This document shows positions 11,572 through 23,185 of a stretch of 64,000 nucleotides of DNA, one piece after another. The position numbers and the translations under genes were made by a program. Source of the stretch: Anagrus nilaparvatae (lineage: Eukaryota > Arthropoda > Insecta > Hymenoptera > Mymaridae). The notes under the pieces are model-generated. The model saw nothing but the letters and a program-made list of their open reading frames with translations. It did no database searches and was not told the DNA's origin. The stretch lies in contig JAKSXM010000206.1 in NCBI GenBank assembly GCA_022575985.1, forward strand, positions 806,001 to 870,000, written 5' to 3'. Every line of letters starts with the position of its first letter. The first letter of the stretch is position 1.

Positions 11572-13190
11572 TTCTTTTTACTGAAAATCATAAAAATATA
11601 ATAATTAAGAACTGCATAAGAACCTTGTTTTTCATTTTTCTTTTTTATAAGTATGTACTTAAAATTATGAAAATATTTTTAAAATTTTTTATTTTAAAAA
11701 AATTATTTTTTAAATTATGCATTAGAATTTTTTTTTCAAAAAATTGTTTTAGTTACTTAATATTGTTACAACATAAACTTTTTTGGAGTAAAGACAAGAC
11801 TAGCCCAATTTTTTAAAAAATTATTAAAGTCTGCTTTGTCGCCGTTTTTATACGAAGATATAAATTTCATATGAAGCTCTTGACTGCTGTTTTATATCAC
11901 TTTTACGATAAAAGAATAACCAAATATCTTGGGATTGAAAAGTGTGCCAACTTGTCTTACATAAAAGACGGTAGAGTAAAGCTTTAAGTTTACTATGTTC
12001 AAAATTACTTTTTTACTTTAAAATATCAACTTTTTATATATTCTAAAATACAATTTCGTAATTTTATTTTAATGTTTCTGTCTGTGAAAGCAAGTAAATA
12101 TTCAATAATAATATTTCATAATAAATTATACTGACGATACTCAATTTGTCCCAAAGGAGGTTTATCAGCAAAATAATTTCTACGATCGATAATATATAGT
12201 TTTTAGCGTTATTCCAGGAAAGTGTTAAATTATGATGACAAGCAATGAATTATTCTAAAAACAGTTAAATTAATTTCTTGTTTTTTAAAAAATAAAAATT
12301 TTAAAGTAAAATTAAAAAAAAATGACTTGAATTGAATTTCGGAAAATTTTAAAAACAGAACATAGAAAATATGTTATCCTAAGTAACCCTTTGTCTACAA
12401 CAGAGGACCATTCAGTGAGCAGGTTAATTATAAACATTTGATTATTTGCTTATTATAATATAAAACAATTAAAAATATTACCATCAAATAAACCAAATAA
12501 ACTCTCTCTATACCTAATAATATACTTAATTATCTGACTATATTAACTCCCTTTTTAGTTTATGCTTAAACTTTAAAAATATTTTAGCGAAATAGGAATA
12601 AAACAATAAATTATAATTAATATACAATTTAAAAGCGAATATTATATAAGTAAATTGCATCCAATAAATAATAGTGCTTTATATAAAATTTGTATAACCA
12701 AAATATATATAGGAGGGTATTAATATTTCGTATATAATATATAAAATTTACGAAAATATAAAATTAAACGATATAATTCTCATGTGTATTTAAATATATT
12801 GCAGTACATCAAGATAACGATAACGAAACAATGTGTGTATTATACTTTGAGAGAAAAGAAAAAAAAATTATTTTAACTATAACCCCACACACGTAAGCTT
12901 CTAGAAAGTTTTTAAAAATTTAGTACTATTTTACTTTTTCGCGTCTTCTACTATGTAACTATCATAATATAATGCTACATTGAAAAATTAGTTAGAAATT
13001 TAATTTAAAAAATTTTCACCTAATTGTATCACACAATACAATTTTTTTAAGACTTGGAAATAATTTTTTAAAGTTTTAAAAATATTTGAAGTAGTATAAA
13101 CAAAAACAAAAATCTGTTCACCACAAACGAAATTTACAACATTTTTATATATTACACAGAATTAAAATAACCAGCGTTCTCATTTTCATT
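11572..13190. other. Upstream of the CG3556-like gene; no supported gene
   Basis: AT-rich sequence that should contain the promoter and 5' UTR of the minus-strand gene, but no start site can be pointed to. A short minus-strand frame at 12116-12187 reads DRRNYFADKPPLGQIEYRQY then stops. It looks more protein-like than its surroundings but is too short to assign. Confidence 0.4.
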
Positions 13191-13197
13191 TATCGTA

Positions 13198-13590
13198 TTA
13201 GTTATTGATATATTCCTCTTCCAAAATTTTTCTTATTCTAAAATCCGGTTCCGTGTCTAGTATCGAGACATTGTTAAAATCTATTTTATGACACAGTTTG
13301 CAATGATTAGGTATTGGTTTATCTAAATTATTCATGATATCTTTCGAATGGCCCTCCATCCGTTTACAAATTCTACGTTTAGTTTCACTAATACATGACA
13401 CATCACAATCAAAGAGCTTATATTTAGTTTAACCTCTTTGATCACAATCCGTAAAGTCTATTTTATAGATTACGTTGGTGGGAATGGAATTTTTCATATC
13501 ATCTTTTCCCTTTTTAATTATGCAAGAAAGATGATTATTATTGTAAGGAACTATTAAAAAATTATATTTTTATAATACTATGCTCAAAAT
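13198..13590 (-). pseudogene. Penelope-like (GIY-YIG) retroelement remnant
   Basis: Minus-strand translation gives NVIYKIDFTDCD, a stop, then CISETKRRICKRMEGH, NHCKLCHKIDF and ILDTEPDFRIRKILEEEYI. This order (V-Y-K-I ... D-C, then (G)ETKR-x-x-x-R-x-x-x-H, then H/C-HKIDF-x-N-x-x-IL-x-x-E-x-x-x-x-R-x-x-x-E-x-x-x-I) is the GIY-YIG endonuclease domain found at the C terminus of Penelope-like elements. A stop codon interrupts the N-terminal part and no reverse transcriptase is adjacent, so it is a decayed 3' fragment. A fragment of another GIY-YIG-bearing retroelement is the main alternative. Confidence 0.7.
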
Positions 13591-13599
13591 CATGTCATT

Positions 13600-14745
13600 A
13601 CGCCGCTCTAGAGTGTTTCATAAAACCCGTCTTTTCAAAGCAACTCAATGGTGGGAGTACGTGTTGTGAAAAAGACAAATTTTTGGATTTTTCATAATAG
13701 ATGAAAAAAAAACTATATAAAATTTGCTCGAGCTACTTTGTTCGATACGTTTGGAATACATCTATTCTCTAATTTCATAAATATCTCATTAGGAATAAAC
13801 CCTCAAAATTTAATTTATTTTCTAGCATGATTGTTTCTAGTGTTATTGCTAATCATTTTTCTTTTTTAATTAATTTGTAATTCTTTTTTTTGTATGTACA
13901 CAGGGCCTTCAGCCTCTCTGGTATGTAATTGTTTTTTTTTAGTACTTATGTTTCATGTACTTTGAGTAATTATAATTATTATTATTCAGTGGAAACTCCA
14001 TAGTGACCATTTTGGAGATTGACATATATACATTAAATATAAATTATATATAATTAATTTAGAGGTAGTTTTCATCTTCTATAATTAGTCTTATAGCTCA
14101 ATTAGGACTTGCAATTATTGAATTTCAATATTTCCATACCCTTTCTTTAAAAAAGCAATCAATTAGATAATTTTAGTACTTCTCCTGTAATATTGAGGTA
14201 GTTTATTAAATAAACTTTATTTTCCTCGAAATAAGGCAGCTTTTGCTGATTTCATGCCCTAATTTATATTTCTAAAAATGGATCCCAATGTAAACATGTC
14301 TCTATTTTCAGAATCTGAAGTCAAATTACGATAAAATCAAATGGGAACTCAATATCGTGGTTTAAAATTAAAAATTTTCTTTTAATTTCAAAATTTGAAA
14401 AAAATTACTAAAACAAAGTTTGAACACAGATTCTGAAAATTGAGACTTTTTTACACAGGGATACATTTTTAAAAAATATAAATATTTGTTTTTATAATTA
14501 ATTTAGTGTATTAAAGCAAAACAAAACGTAGACATTTAAAAGGTTGTCATGTATTTAGTGTTAAATGTTAGTATTTTAATACACCCTGATGTTGGAACTA
14601 TAATACAAGTACCAAAACGCGTCGGTTTTGACGTAAAATAGTTTACGAAGTCACTAGACGGATAATTAAGGTAAAATATATAATCCTATTTTGTGACTTG
14701 GACACTTCAAGCACGTTTTTTAAAAATTGTTTGCTTGTTGCTGGT
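13600..14745. other. Intergenic sequence with an imperfect inverted repeat
   Basis: No gene seen. An imperfect inverted repeat pairs about 14257-14335 with about 14415-14490 (cores 'ttttcagaatctg' and 'cagattctgaaaa'). It resembles the small foldbacks elsewhere in the window. The rest is AT-rich. Confidence 0.5.
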
Positions 14746-15000
14746 ATGCTTGGTGAACTTGGAAGAGTCTATGATTTTTGGACATTGAATCCTCATTGAA
14801 GCAGCTCATAAGCTACGATTGTTGAATCGCTTGGTGCAATTTCCCAAGTTTGTAGGCTTGAAGAGGTGGGCACTGATCTTCCTGGCCAGGAGTATTCAAC
14901 TGAGCACAAGGTGCTAGCATGATTGTAAGTATTTGATTTCTCTTTTGTATGTTTGTATATGTATGTGTATCTGTGACCTTGGTGATTGAAATCGTTGTGT
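14746..15000 (+). pseudogene. Decayed histone H2A copy
   Basis: The stretch 14795-14930 carries an H2A-like order of motifs with small deletions and frame changes: KLRLLNR-LVQFP (compare KSRSNRAGLQFP), then E-VGTD-LP (compare ERVGTDAP), then EYSTEHKVLA (compare EYLAAEVLELA). ATG at 14746 followed by a Leu-Gly context may be the old start. No frame stays open through the H2A length, so it cannot make a full histone. A histone-type stem-loop follows at 15064-15084, which supports a histone origin. The assignment rests on my reading of short motifs. Confidence 0.45.
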
Positions 15001-15063
15001 GCTTGTGAATTATTAATTTTAAAACGTGGGGCTGGGACCACGCATCAAATGCTCAAAAACCCT

Positions 15064-15084
15064 AACGGCCCTTTTCAAGGCTAC
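15064..15084 (+). promoter_or_regulatory. Histone mRNA 3' stem-loop-like sequence (degenerate)
   Basis: AACGGCCCTTTTCAAGGCTAC matches the replication-dependent histone 3' element: a 6-bp stem, a TTTC loop and a following ACC. One stem pair is broken (C opposite A), consistent with the decayed H2A copy upstream. A better-paired relative lies at 22314-22335 on the minus strand. Both are preceded by a similar 'tggggctgggaccacgcat' or 'tggctagggccgcgcatg' block. Confidence 0.5.
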
Positions 15085-15373
15085 CTATTACGAAAAACAA
15101 AGAATTTTATTTTATTGAATTTCAAAAGTTAAAATAGTAATAACTTATTATTAACTAACAACCTATATGAATTAATACTATCCTTTGATTAGATTAAACC
15201 TGCGCATTTACAATGTTTAATAATTAAATACCTATGGAAGTGTATAATCACAACTTAAATAATAAACGTTAGTTTTTTTAATATAAATCACAGTCTTACA
15301 ATCGCGACAGTACTATTTAAAAGGTGATATAAAAAACATGAAGTATTGAAAAAAAAAGAAAAAAATATTTATC

Positions 15374-18300
15374 ATGTTGAAATTACCAAAACCTTTTAAG
15401 CTATTAACAGTTTTGGGTCTGTGGATGCCGTTTGATGAATCCCATCATAAGTTTTATAAGTTTATTTATTGTTTATATACTGCATTTAATTTAACGCTTG
15501 TTCACTTGTTCGGTTTATTACAAATATTTTATTTAATTTGGGGCAGTACATGCTTTGCTGATTTTATGGAACAATTGACATACCAACTTATGGCTATGAT
15601 TATTTGCATTAAAATTGATTGCATTCTTATCAAGAAAAAGGATCTATCAAATTTAGAAAAATTATTACAAGATCCATTGTTTACACCAATTTCTGAATCT
15701 GAAAATCACGTTTACAACAACGGCATAAAGAAAAAAAAGTAAAATCTTTTTTTTATTCCTAAAATTACTATCAAGCTATAAAAATACTAACAAATAATAT
15801 TTACAGATTTATATATAAACTGTTTTTTTGGATTTCTATATCAGGAGGTTGTTTTGTAATTATAATGCCATGTTTGCTAAATTTTCAGAATCCACAGTTT
15901 ATAGCTAAAAAATGGTATCCATTTCAATTAACAGGTAAAATTTTTTGGTTAGACTATCTTTGGGATTTTTATGCTACAATTTATTTAGCTGTTGCTCTGA
16001 ATCTTATTGATACTATAATTTTTGGCTTTATGCTTGACGGTTCTACACAATTAAATATTTTGAAGTTACAAATTGAAGATTATCCAAACTACATCATGCA
16101 AGAAAGTACTAAAAAAATTGACAAAAGAGCAGTTTTTGAAGTTGAACAATCAGTTTTAAATACAATCATTCAGCATCACCAAAGTATATCAAAGTAAGGC
16201 TATTTTTATTAATTTTTTCAGTTACTAATTTTATAAATATCTGCCGTTTATTTCAGCTATGTCAAGGCAATAATTAATACCTTTCAGGATATAATTTTTA
16301 TTCAATTTTTCGTATTTGCAATTATTATGGCATTAGCAATGATCCAATCGCTAAAACTATTAGAAAACTTTGAAATTTATGCTATTAATTTTGTAAACAC
16401 AAGTATCTGTGTGTTGTTACAATTTTATTTTTATTGCTACTTTGGACAGAATTTAACATCAAGCGTAAGTTATCTTAAATTATTAAGAATTGAAACAAAA
16501 TATTAGAAAAATCTCGGAAATTTAGATTTATCTTAATTAAATAAGAAAATAATAAAAATAAAATATATTTTTGTAATTTGACCATTTTTATATTTGTAAT
16601 TGTCATATGACCACAGTGGTCTGGAACGCGAAACAAGTTTCACCACGATGCTCCCAAAAATATCTGGTATTTTCTTATTCTATAGGGTCTCTTGAGGCAG
16701 AAAATGCTTGTCCTAAAATTAAAACCGTAGCTCTCGGGAAAAACCGCCCCAATTTGGGGGTTCTTGGGGGGTAAAAAAAAGAAATTTTTTTTTTTAATCT
16801 AACATTTTTTACATGATTTTAGACCATATAAAGTGACGAACAAGTGAGGAACACAAAAAATTTTGCTCGCCCTATAGTTTTTTTTGAGTTGGAAGGCTCA
16901 AAATCATATTTTTTCAATATTTGAAAAAAACCAATTTCCGAAATTTTTTAAATAAATTAAAATTATTTTTAATGATGGATTTATTTTTTTTCAATTGTTT
17001 AGTGATTATAATTTACTAAAATAAGTTTATTTAGGACCAAAAAATACAAATTTAGCAAATTTAGCAAATTTAGTCTTAGAGCAACTCAAATGTTAAATAT
17101 TGGATTTTTTTAAAATTTCACAGACTTGGAATTTTTCTATCAGATTCAAATGAGATTATAAACTGGATTTAAAGACGTATTCCATAGTAATTTTTCCAGT
17201 ACAACTAAATTACAACCTAAATTCGCTATTTATTTTAACATTTTACCACGATTTTTAGGAGAAAAATCCGTTTTTATGTTTTTTGTGGTTTCAATTTTCA
17301 AGGGATCAATTTTTTTAAAGTATCGCAATTTTCAAGACAAAATTTTCTGAATAATATTTTACAAGAGTCACTTATATATTTTTTCCTCTGAAATTCAATG
17401 AAATAACTAGTTTTTTCATCCGGAGTTTTCCTTTCTAGTTAATTCAAGATTTTGTAATAATTCCCCTATAATCTCAATTTCACGTAACTAAAAAATTGGT
17501 TAGGTCAGTGAATTTTCACCACAAGACAGAGAAAAGTTTTTATATTTTCTAGAGTAGTTTTTCTCTCAATATTCATTTATTTAAAAAAATTTTAGACATT
17601 TCAAACCCTTCAGGCTCAAATTGGCTACTTTAGCAAAATCGCAAATATGAAATTGGACAAATCCAGTAAAAATAGAAATGAATGATTTTTTGGCTAAGGA
17701 AAATTCCGGATGAAATAACTAGTGATTTCATTGAATTTCAGAGGAAAAAATATATAAGTCATTCTTGTAAATATTATTCAAAAAATTTTTTCTTGAAACC
17801 TGCAAAACTTTAAAAAATTTGTCCCTTGAAAATTGAAACCACAAAAAACAAAAAAAAGGATTTTTCTCCTAAAAATCATGGTAAAATATTAAAACAAATA
17901 GCGAATTCTGATTATACTGGAAAAATTACTATGGAATACATCTTTAAATCCAGTTTATAACCTCATTTGAATCTGATAGAAAAATCCCAAGTATGTGAAA
18001 TTTTAAAAAAATCCAATATTTAACATTTGAGTTGCTCTAAGACCTTGAAAATTGAAAATTTGTATTTTTTGGTCCTAAATAAACTTATTTTAGTAAATTA
18101 TTATCACTAAACAATTGAAAAAAAATAAATCCATCATTAAAAATAATTTTAATTTATTTAAAAAATTTCGGAAATTGGTTTTTTTCAAATATTGAAAAAA
18201 TATGATTTTGAGCCTTCCAACTCAAAAAAAAACTATAGGGTGAGCAAAATTTTTTGTATTCCTCACTTGTTCGTCACTTTATATGGTCTAAAATCATGTA

Positions 18301-19575
18301 AAAAATGTTTAATTAAAAAAAAAAAAATTTATTTTTTTTACCCCCCAAGAACCCCCAAATTGGGGCGGTTCTCCCCGAGAGCTACGGTTTTAATTTTAGG
18401 ACATGCATTTCCTGCCTCAGGAGACCCTATAGAATAAGAAAATACCAGAGATATTTGGGAGCATCGTGGTGAAACTTTTTTCGTGACCGCACCTAACAAT
18501 AACACGAAAATAAATCCCTTACGAATTTATTATATTCAGCACTCAAAATACCAGAGGTAAAAATGTAAAACTTTCATTATAATATAAATTTATGCAAATA
18601 AACATATAATGAATTTTTAACTTTTAACTAAAATCCAATAGGGTATCTCAATTTAAAGAAATACCGTAAAAAATATTAAAGAAACTGTTAGCTCTAAAAA
18701 TCGATTAAATTTATTAACTAAAAATATTTACTTTTTTCAAAAATGCAATTTACGAGTCTTTAAACGTTTTTAGCAGCTGTTTAGAAATAGCCGTTACCCT
18801 AGGCTACTTTGATTTTTTCTGCATAATTACTTTAAGAAATTTTCTTTTTTTTGTATCCAGTTATTTACATAAAACATTTAATCTGAAATTCTTATGGTAG
18901 CTCTAAAATTTTATGACTTCTAAAATATTTTGAAAATTTTTTAAAATTGCGATTTTTCTAATGTTTATCCAAATTCTTATTAATATAAGATTTAAATAAT
19001 ATAATGTTGAATCTAACGATCATATGAGAGCTGTAACTATTATACCTACAACATGTCGTTCAGGCTGGTATAGCTCTGCAAATAACATGATGTTTGATAA
19101 AAGTTACATACATGTTATTTGCAGAGCTATACCAGCCTGAACGACATGTTGTAGGTATGATAGTTACAGCTCTCATATGATCGTTAGATTCAACATTATA
19201 TTATTTATATACATAAATGAGAGCGTTAGCTTCAAAAAAAGTTTTTTTTTTTAAATATAAGATTTAATTTTAATTTTAATTCTAGAATGAAAGTTTAAAT
19301 GAAGCCTTTATTAATATGGATTGGACAACTTTAAAAGCTAAGTCGATTCGCAAAATGAATATTTTTATTTTACGCACAAATAAACCTCTGGTAATACAGT
19401 GTCATCATTTTGTAATTTTATCACATGCATATTTTTTGAAGGTAAAAATTTAATCTTATTTTACAATTATTTATGATATTTTTTCTTTTGTTAATAACTT
19501 AAATTTGAATTATATTTAAAGGTTATAAGGTTTATCTATTCAGTATTCAATTTATTAACACGTAAAATGATTTAA
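15374..19575 (+). CDS. Odorant receptor OR-1 (7tm_6), 5 exons, 389 aa
   Basis: Exons: 15374-15738, 15807-16193, 16257-16464, 19286-19441, 19522-19575. Intron phases are 2, 2, 0, 0, all GT-AG. The product would be an insect odorant receptor, a multi-pass ion-channel subunit of sensory-neuron membranes that normally works with Orco. Landmarks: the N terminus MLKLPKPFKLLTVLGLWMPF (OR-type 'P...LG.W'); a conserved-type segment ending IIQHHQSISNYV near residues 242-253; FYFYCYFGQNLTSS at the end of exon 3 (about 307-320), matching the family's YCYFGN-type motif; DWTTLKAKSIRKMNIFILRT and NKPLVI in exon 4; and the final exon VIRFIYSVFNLLTRKMI. Length is normal for the family. Intron 3 (2.8 kb) holds a large foldback and a hairpin. 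There are no internal stops, so it looks intact. Ligand unknown. Confidence 0.9.
16615..18493. mobile_element. 1.9-kb foldback element in OR-1 intron 3
   Basis: Arms of about 800-900 bp are reverse complements. They start near 16640 (gtttcaccacgatgctccc) and end near 18476 (gggagcatcgtggtgaaac), with weaker pairing out to about 16615 and 18493. Each arm contains a G-rich or C-rich block (cccaatttgggggttcttgg) and long A/T runs. The centre is near 17560. No coding capacity or clear target duplication. A diverged single-arm copy lies at about 30240-30940 in OR-2 intron 4. Confidence 0.8.
18993..19207. repeat. Near-perfect 97-bp-arm hairpin in OR-1 intron 3
   Basis: Arms 18993-19089 and 19111-19207 are reverse complements with only one difference seen (actattata against tatgatagt, a potential G-U pair in RNA), separated by 21 bases. 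The sequence is less AT-biased than its surroundings (tgtcgttcaggctggtatag). It could be a young MITE, a hairpin-RNA source transcribed with the intron, or a palindrome formed by local inversion. Confidence 0.85.
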
Positions 19576-21760
19576 AAGGAAGTGAAAATAAGTATATGTT
19601 CAGCACCGACATTGTGTGAGCATCTTATCATTTTAATAATCAACTTCACTTTTATAAAATAATTTTTTTCTGAAAATAATGATAAATAATATTTATGATA
19701 GATTTTTAATTTTTTAAAAAAATTTTTTTGTAGAATCTTGATAAGGATTACTTAATGTAATCGAAACGTTGATACAATAAAAATTGTTTTTTATTAATAA
19801 CAAAAAATTTGGTTCCACTAAAGAAATATAATGATAAATTTTAAATCGAAAAAAGCCGTAGTCTCTAAAACACTTGTCTATGTTATTTTTGATCAGCCAA
19901 GAATCTGTTACTTTTTATATGGCCAGACACGGCGGGAAATAAAATTATTAATTAGACCTAAAGTTATTTTTAACAGGTTCATATATAGCTTAGACACCAA
20001 ATAAACTTTTTCGTGGCACAAGTATTATAAATCTTTTTAACTTAAATTGAACATGCTCAGTACCTAAGAAACATTTTTACTTAGATGGTTGAATATGGTG
20101 AAAATGTAAAAAATACTAAAAATATCTGAAAAACAGATTTCTTCATGTCCTAAGAACACTTATATTATTTATAATAAGGTCACGGTTAAAAATATTTAAT
20201 GTTTTAGGATACTTATATTTTTTATACATCTAAACCTTTTTTTTATTAACAATAGGACATTGAAGGGTACCTTGTCTGAGTTTTGAGTAAAAATAACGTA
20301 ATTTTTCTTATTAATTTTCTCAAAAAGTTTATTGGACAATAAAAAGATTTTTTCACAGCTATTTTATACACTCATAATAAACACACACAAAAATTTTTTT
20401 TATATTCTTTTTTTTTTACATATAATGAGATGGCGCTGAAGTTGGTGTCTAAAAAAAAAGTTCCAAATTGGCCCACATCATAACTCGGTTTAGAATCGTC
20501 TAAAATAAAAAAAAAAAACACCTTAAAGTACATGAGTTTTTGCTTGGAATGATCTACAATCAATAAAAAATATTAAAAATTAAAAAAGTTATGAAGTTAA
20601 ATTTAAAATTTTTTTTAAAAAAAGTCGAAATTTGACCATATTTTTAGCCACAAAACGTAGCCTAGAGACCAAAAATATCTACCGATCAGGTTGATTGTAG
20701 ATCAAAAAATGCAGAATTTCATAATAAATCGATTAAAAAAAAAAATTGAAATCGGACCAATAGTTTTTTTGTTATCGTGTGAGCCGTTTTCAAAGAGTTC
20801 GTTTCGAGAAAAATGCGTTTAAAGTTTCGGATCTTGTATTCTTGCATACTGGCACATTCACTTTCAGGTGCTGTCGTTTCATTATTATTTACGAGATTCA
20901 TTCAAAATTTTTTTTCCATATTCTTGAATACTTTTTGAACACAAGTCAATAAAAAAAAAAATCGATTTTTTATTTGAAAACTCAGACAAAGTACCCTTTA
21001 ACACGTCGATCGTTACGATTAATTACGAGATAATCGAAAATTTTTGGCTTTCTTTTAAAAACTTGCAATTTTTATCGAAAATGTACTAAGCAGTCCTCTT
21101 TATAATAAAATCCAATGTCTAATAAACTTCTCAATTTATTCACTTTTCTATTACTGAGTATTAAATGTTATTTCTGTGTTCAATTTTTCTTTTTTTTATT
21201 ATCACGTTTGAAATTTTAATTAATTGTTAGTTTTCCAATTAAAAAAAAAAAAAAATCTTTATTACATAGAAATAATCAAAAATCTTCATAATACAAAATC
21301 TTTATATGTATAAAAACCAAAGAATTAACTTTAATTGACTGATAGATTGACATATTTGAGCACTTATTAGAGAATTGACTAATATATTAATTGTATCAAA
21401 TTAGATTTATTAGAATTGACTAAAATATTTATTATTTCTTATTTTATATAATAATGTTTTGTATTTACACCCAAATTTATATTTATGTTTTATATGATTT
21501 GAATTATATATGTAAAGAGTGTACAATTTTGTCTTGGCAAATAAATAAATATAATAATAATAATAATAATAATAAATATTCAAAAAAAAATTTTTTTATT
21601 TAGTCATAAAATAATTGTGAGTCTATACAGACATAATCTAAAGTTACAATATCATATTCAAATGTTTTAAATAAATTTAGTTTAATTATAATACAGACCT
21701 GATGATAGGATTTTATTCCTCAAACTAGTCTAATTTTATTAGATTAGTTACTATTAATTA
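19576..21760. other. OR-1 / OR-2 intergenic sequence, left part
   Basis: Beyond the hammerhead-like motif no gene is supported. Open frames at 20372-20563 and 20719-20901 (minus) are in repeat-like sequence that contains 'aaaaaaaattgaaatcgg'-type stretches. A short (AAT)n run lies at 21551-21575. Confidence 0.45.
19733..19775 (+). ncRNA. Hammerhead-like motif (Penelope-type), probably decayed
   Basis: CTTGATAAG, then GATTAC-TTAAT-GTAATC, then GAAACGTTG reproduces the arrangement of a hammerhead core: CUGAUGA, stem II, GAAAC. The first core is imperfect (an extra T, and A for G). Known Penelope-like elements carry hammerhead motifs in their terminal repeats, and a Penelope-type remnant lies at 13198-13590. 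The motif sits about 160 bp after the OR-1 stop codon, just before an AATAAA at 19776-19781 that could serve OR-1. Self-cleavage is unlikely as read. Confidence 0.4.
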
Positions 21761-21779
21761 CTATTCTATTTTATTCCTC

Positions 21780-21955
21780 AAACCTACCCCCAATGCTGTA
21801 CTCGCACCTACCCCTAGAATAAGTAAAATTCTGGGGGTCGAGGGGGCGGAGCCCCCCGTGGGGGTATGGGGGCGATGCCCCCAATTATAAAAAAAGTAAT
21901 TTAAACCTTCCCCCAATGCTGTACTCGCACCTACCCCTAGAATAAGCAAAATCCT
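21780..21955. repeat. GC-rich island with four G5 tracts between 46-bp direct repeats
   Basis: Direct repeats at about 21783-21829 and 21910-21956 share CAATGCTGTACTCGCACC followed by TACCCCTAGAATAAG. Between them is ctgggggtcgagggggcgga followed by gccccccg, then two more G5 tracts: G5 runs at 21833-21837, 21842-21846, 21860-21864 and 21868-21872. This could form a G-quadruplex or a GGAGCC hairpin. It contrasts sharply with the AT-rich surroundings. Origin not recognised. The minus-strand open frame 21761-22036 crosses it and is not called a gene. Confidence 0.6.
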
Positions 21956-22313
21956 TAAAATTTTTAACAAATTTTCAAAATTATTAAAAATTTTTTTAAC
22001 TAATTTTTTTTTTTTTTTTGCATTTTTCCCACCCAAAACATATTGTTAACTTCATTTTAAGTGTTTTTAAGCAATTTCCAGCAAAAATTTTAGCGATTTG
22101 GTGGGGGGGGAAAAACGAAGAAGATCCAAATAAATATGTTTTGATTTAATTAACTAAAAATATCATTTCAATATTAGTTACTTGAATTTATTTTTTTATT
22201 TACAATTTTTTAGTTTAATTAAATATTAGGTAGTTTTTTGTATGTAACTTATTTTATAATTCTAATTTTATGGAAAATTTTCACTGGGAAAGATCTTTAG
22301 TTTTACATTATTC

Positions 22314-22335
22314 GTAGCCCTGAAAAGGGCCGTTA
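22314..22335 (-). promoter_or_regulatory. Histone mRNA 3' stem-loop-like sequence
   Basis: On the minus strand, TAACGGCCCTTTTCAGGGCTAC forms a 6-bp stem (GGCCCT with AGGGCT, one G-U) closing a TTTC loop, as in the replication-dependent histone 3' element. The preceding block (tggctagggccgcgcatg) is related to the one before the stem-loop at 15064. No histone coding sequence is recognisable upstream on that strand (22400-22700), so it is probably a decayed or truncated copy. Confidence 0.5.
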
Positions 22336-22399
22336 GGCTTTTAGGCGTTTTTTAAAGAAAATTTCATGCGCGGCCCTAGCCACACGCTTTTTATGTGCT

Positions 22400-22795
22400 G
22401 GTGTAGAAAAATTGTTTTTCTTTTTTTATATAATACCCAATTTTTTCCATGAGATTTTGAAATGACACTATCAAGGAAAAGATCATTCTTAGTTTGCTTT
22501 TGCTATTATACTGTATTAGGTAAAATAGACTATTAAGAACATTTTGTAATTGCTAATGAGGAATCATAGTTCCAATTACTAAACTTGGCCGCGTTTTTCC
22601 GAGATGGTTGGGTTCCAACATTGACTTAAAAAGTTTTCCTGTTGATGGTTTTAGAATGCTTAGCATAAAACTGTAAGAAGTGACATTTTTTTAAAAATTT
22701 TGATATATGAATTGGTTGAGGTCGTGTGGTTACTCTGAAAAAAATCTTCAAAATTTTTCAATTCAAGTGGGTTATGCATTTTTTAAGTTCAAAAC
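22400..22795. other. Intergenic sequence without a supported gene
   Basis: Nothing recognisable apart from the possible remains of the histone-like unit on the minus strand. Confidence 0.4.
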
Positions 22796-23185
22796 CCTAT
22801 TTTCGTAATAGAATTTCAATTTTTTTTAACGAATTATGGTTAATCTTTATCGTAAAATGAAAAGTTTTTTTCTTCTTCAGGAGTGTCTTTTCTCTACCAA
22901 TCCGAATTTTCTATCTATTTATTAAAATTTTATGCGCAAAAAAAGTTATTTTGAATATTTTAGATAGTTCAGAAATGAATAACATGGTTTTTGATATAAA
23001 ACAAGAAAAATCTTTTTGGCACCTATAATCGCCAATTTCTTATATATTTCTATTCACAATATCTTGGTTTTCTAAAGATTCAAACTACCTGAAATAAAAA
23101 CACGGTTCAAATCGATATGCCTTCAAATATTTTTTTTTCCGATTCCAGGGCCGAGTTAAGAAGTAATACAAAAATAATGCATAAT
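22796..23185 (+). repeat. Diverged single-arm copy of the 7937-9080 palindrome
   Basis: The order of landmarks matches the right arm of 7937-9080: cgtaaaatgaaaagttttttt, cttcaggagtg, 'tctttttggcacctat', 'cgccaatttct', 'ttctaaagattcaaact', 'cacggttcaaatcgatatgcc', 'cgattccagg'. The opposite arm is absent, so this is a broken or solo-arm copy. Confidence 0.7.

Noticed and set aside
14793..15041. 82-codon minus-strand frame over the histone-like region
   Set aside because: It is antisense to the H2A-like motifs, and its sequence resembles no family.
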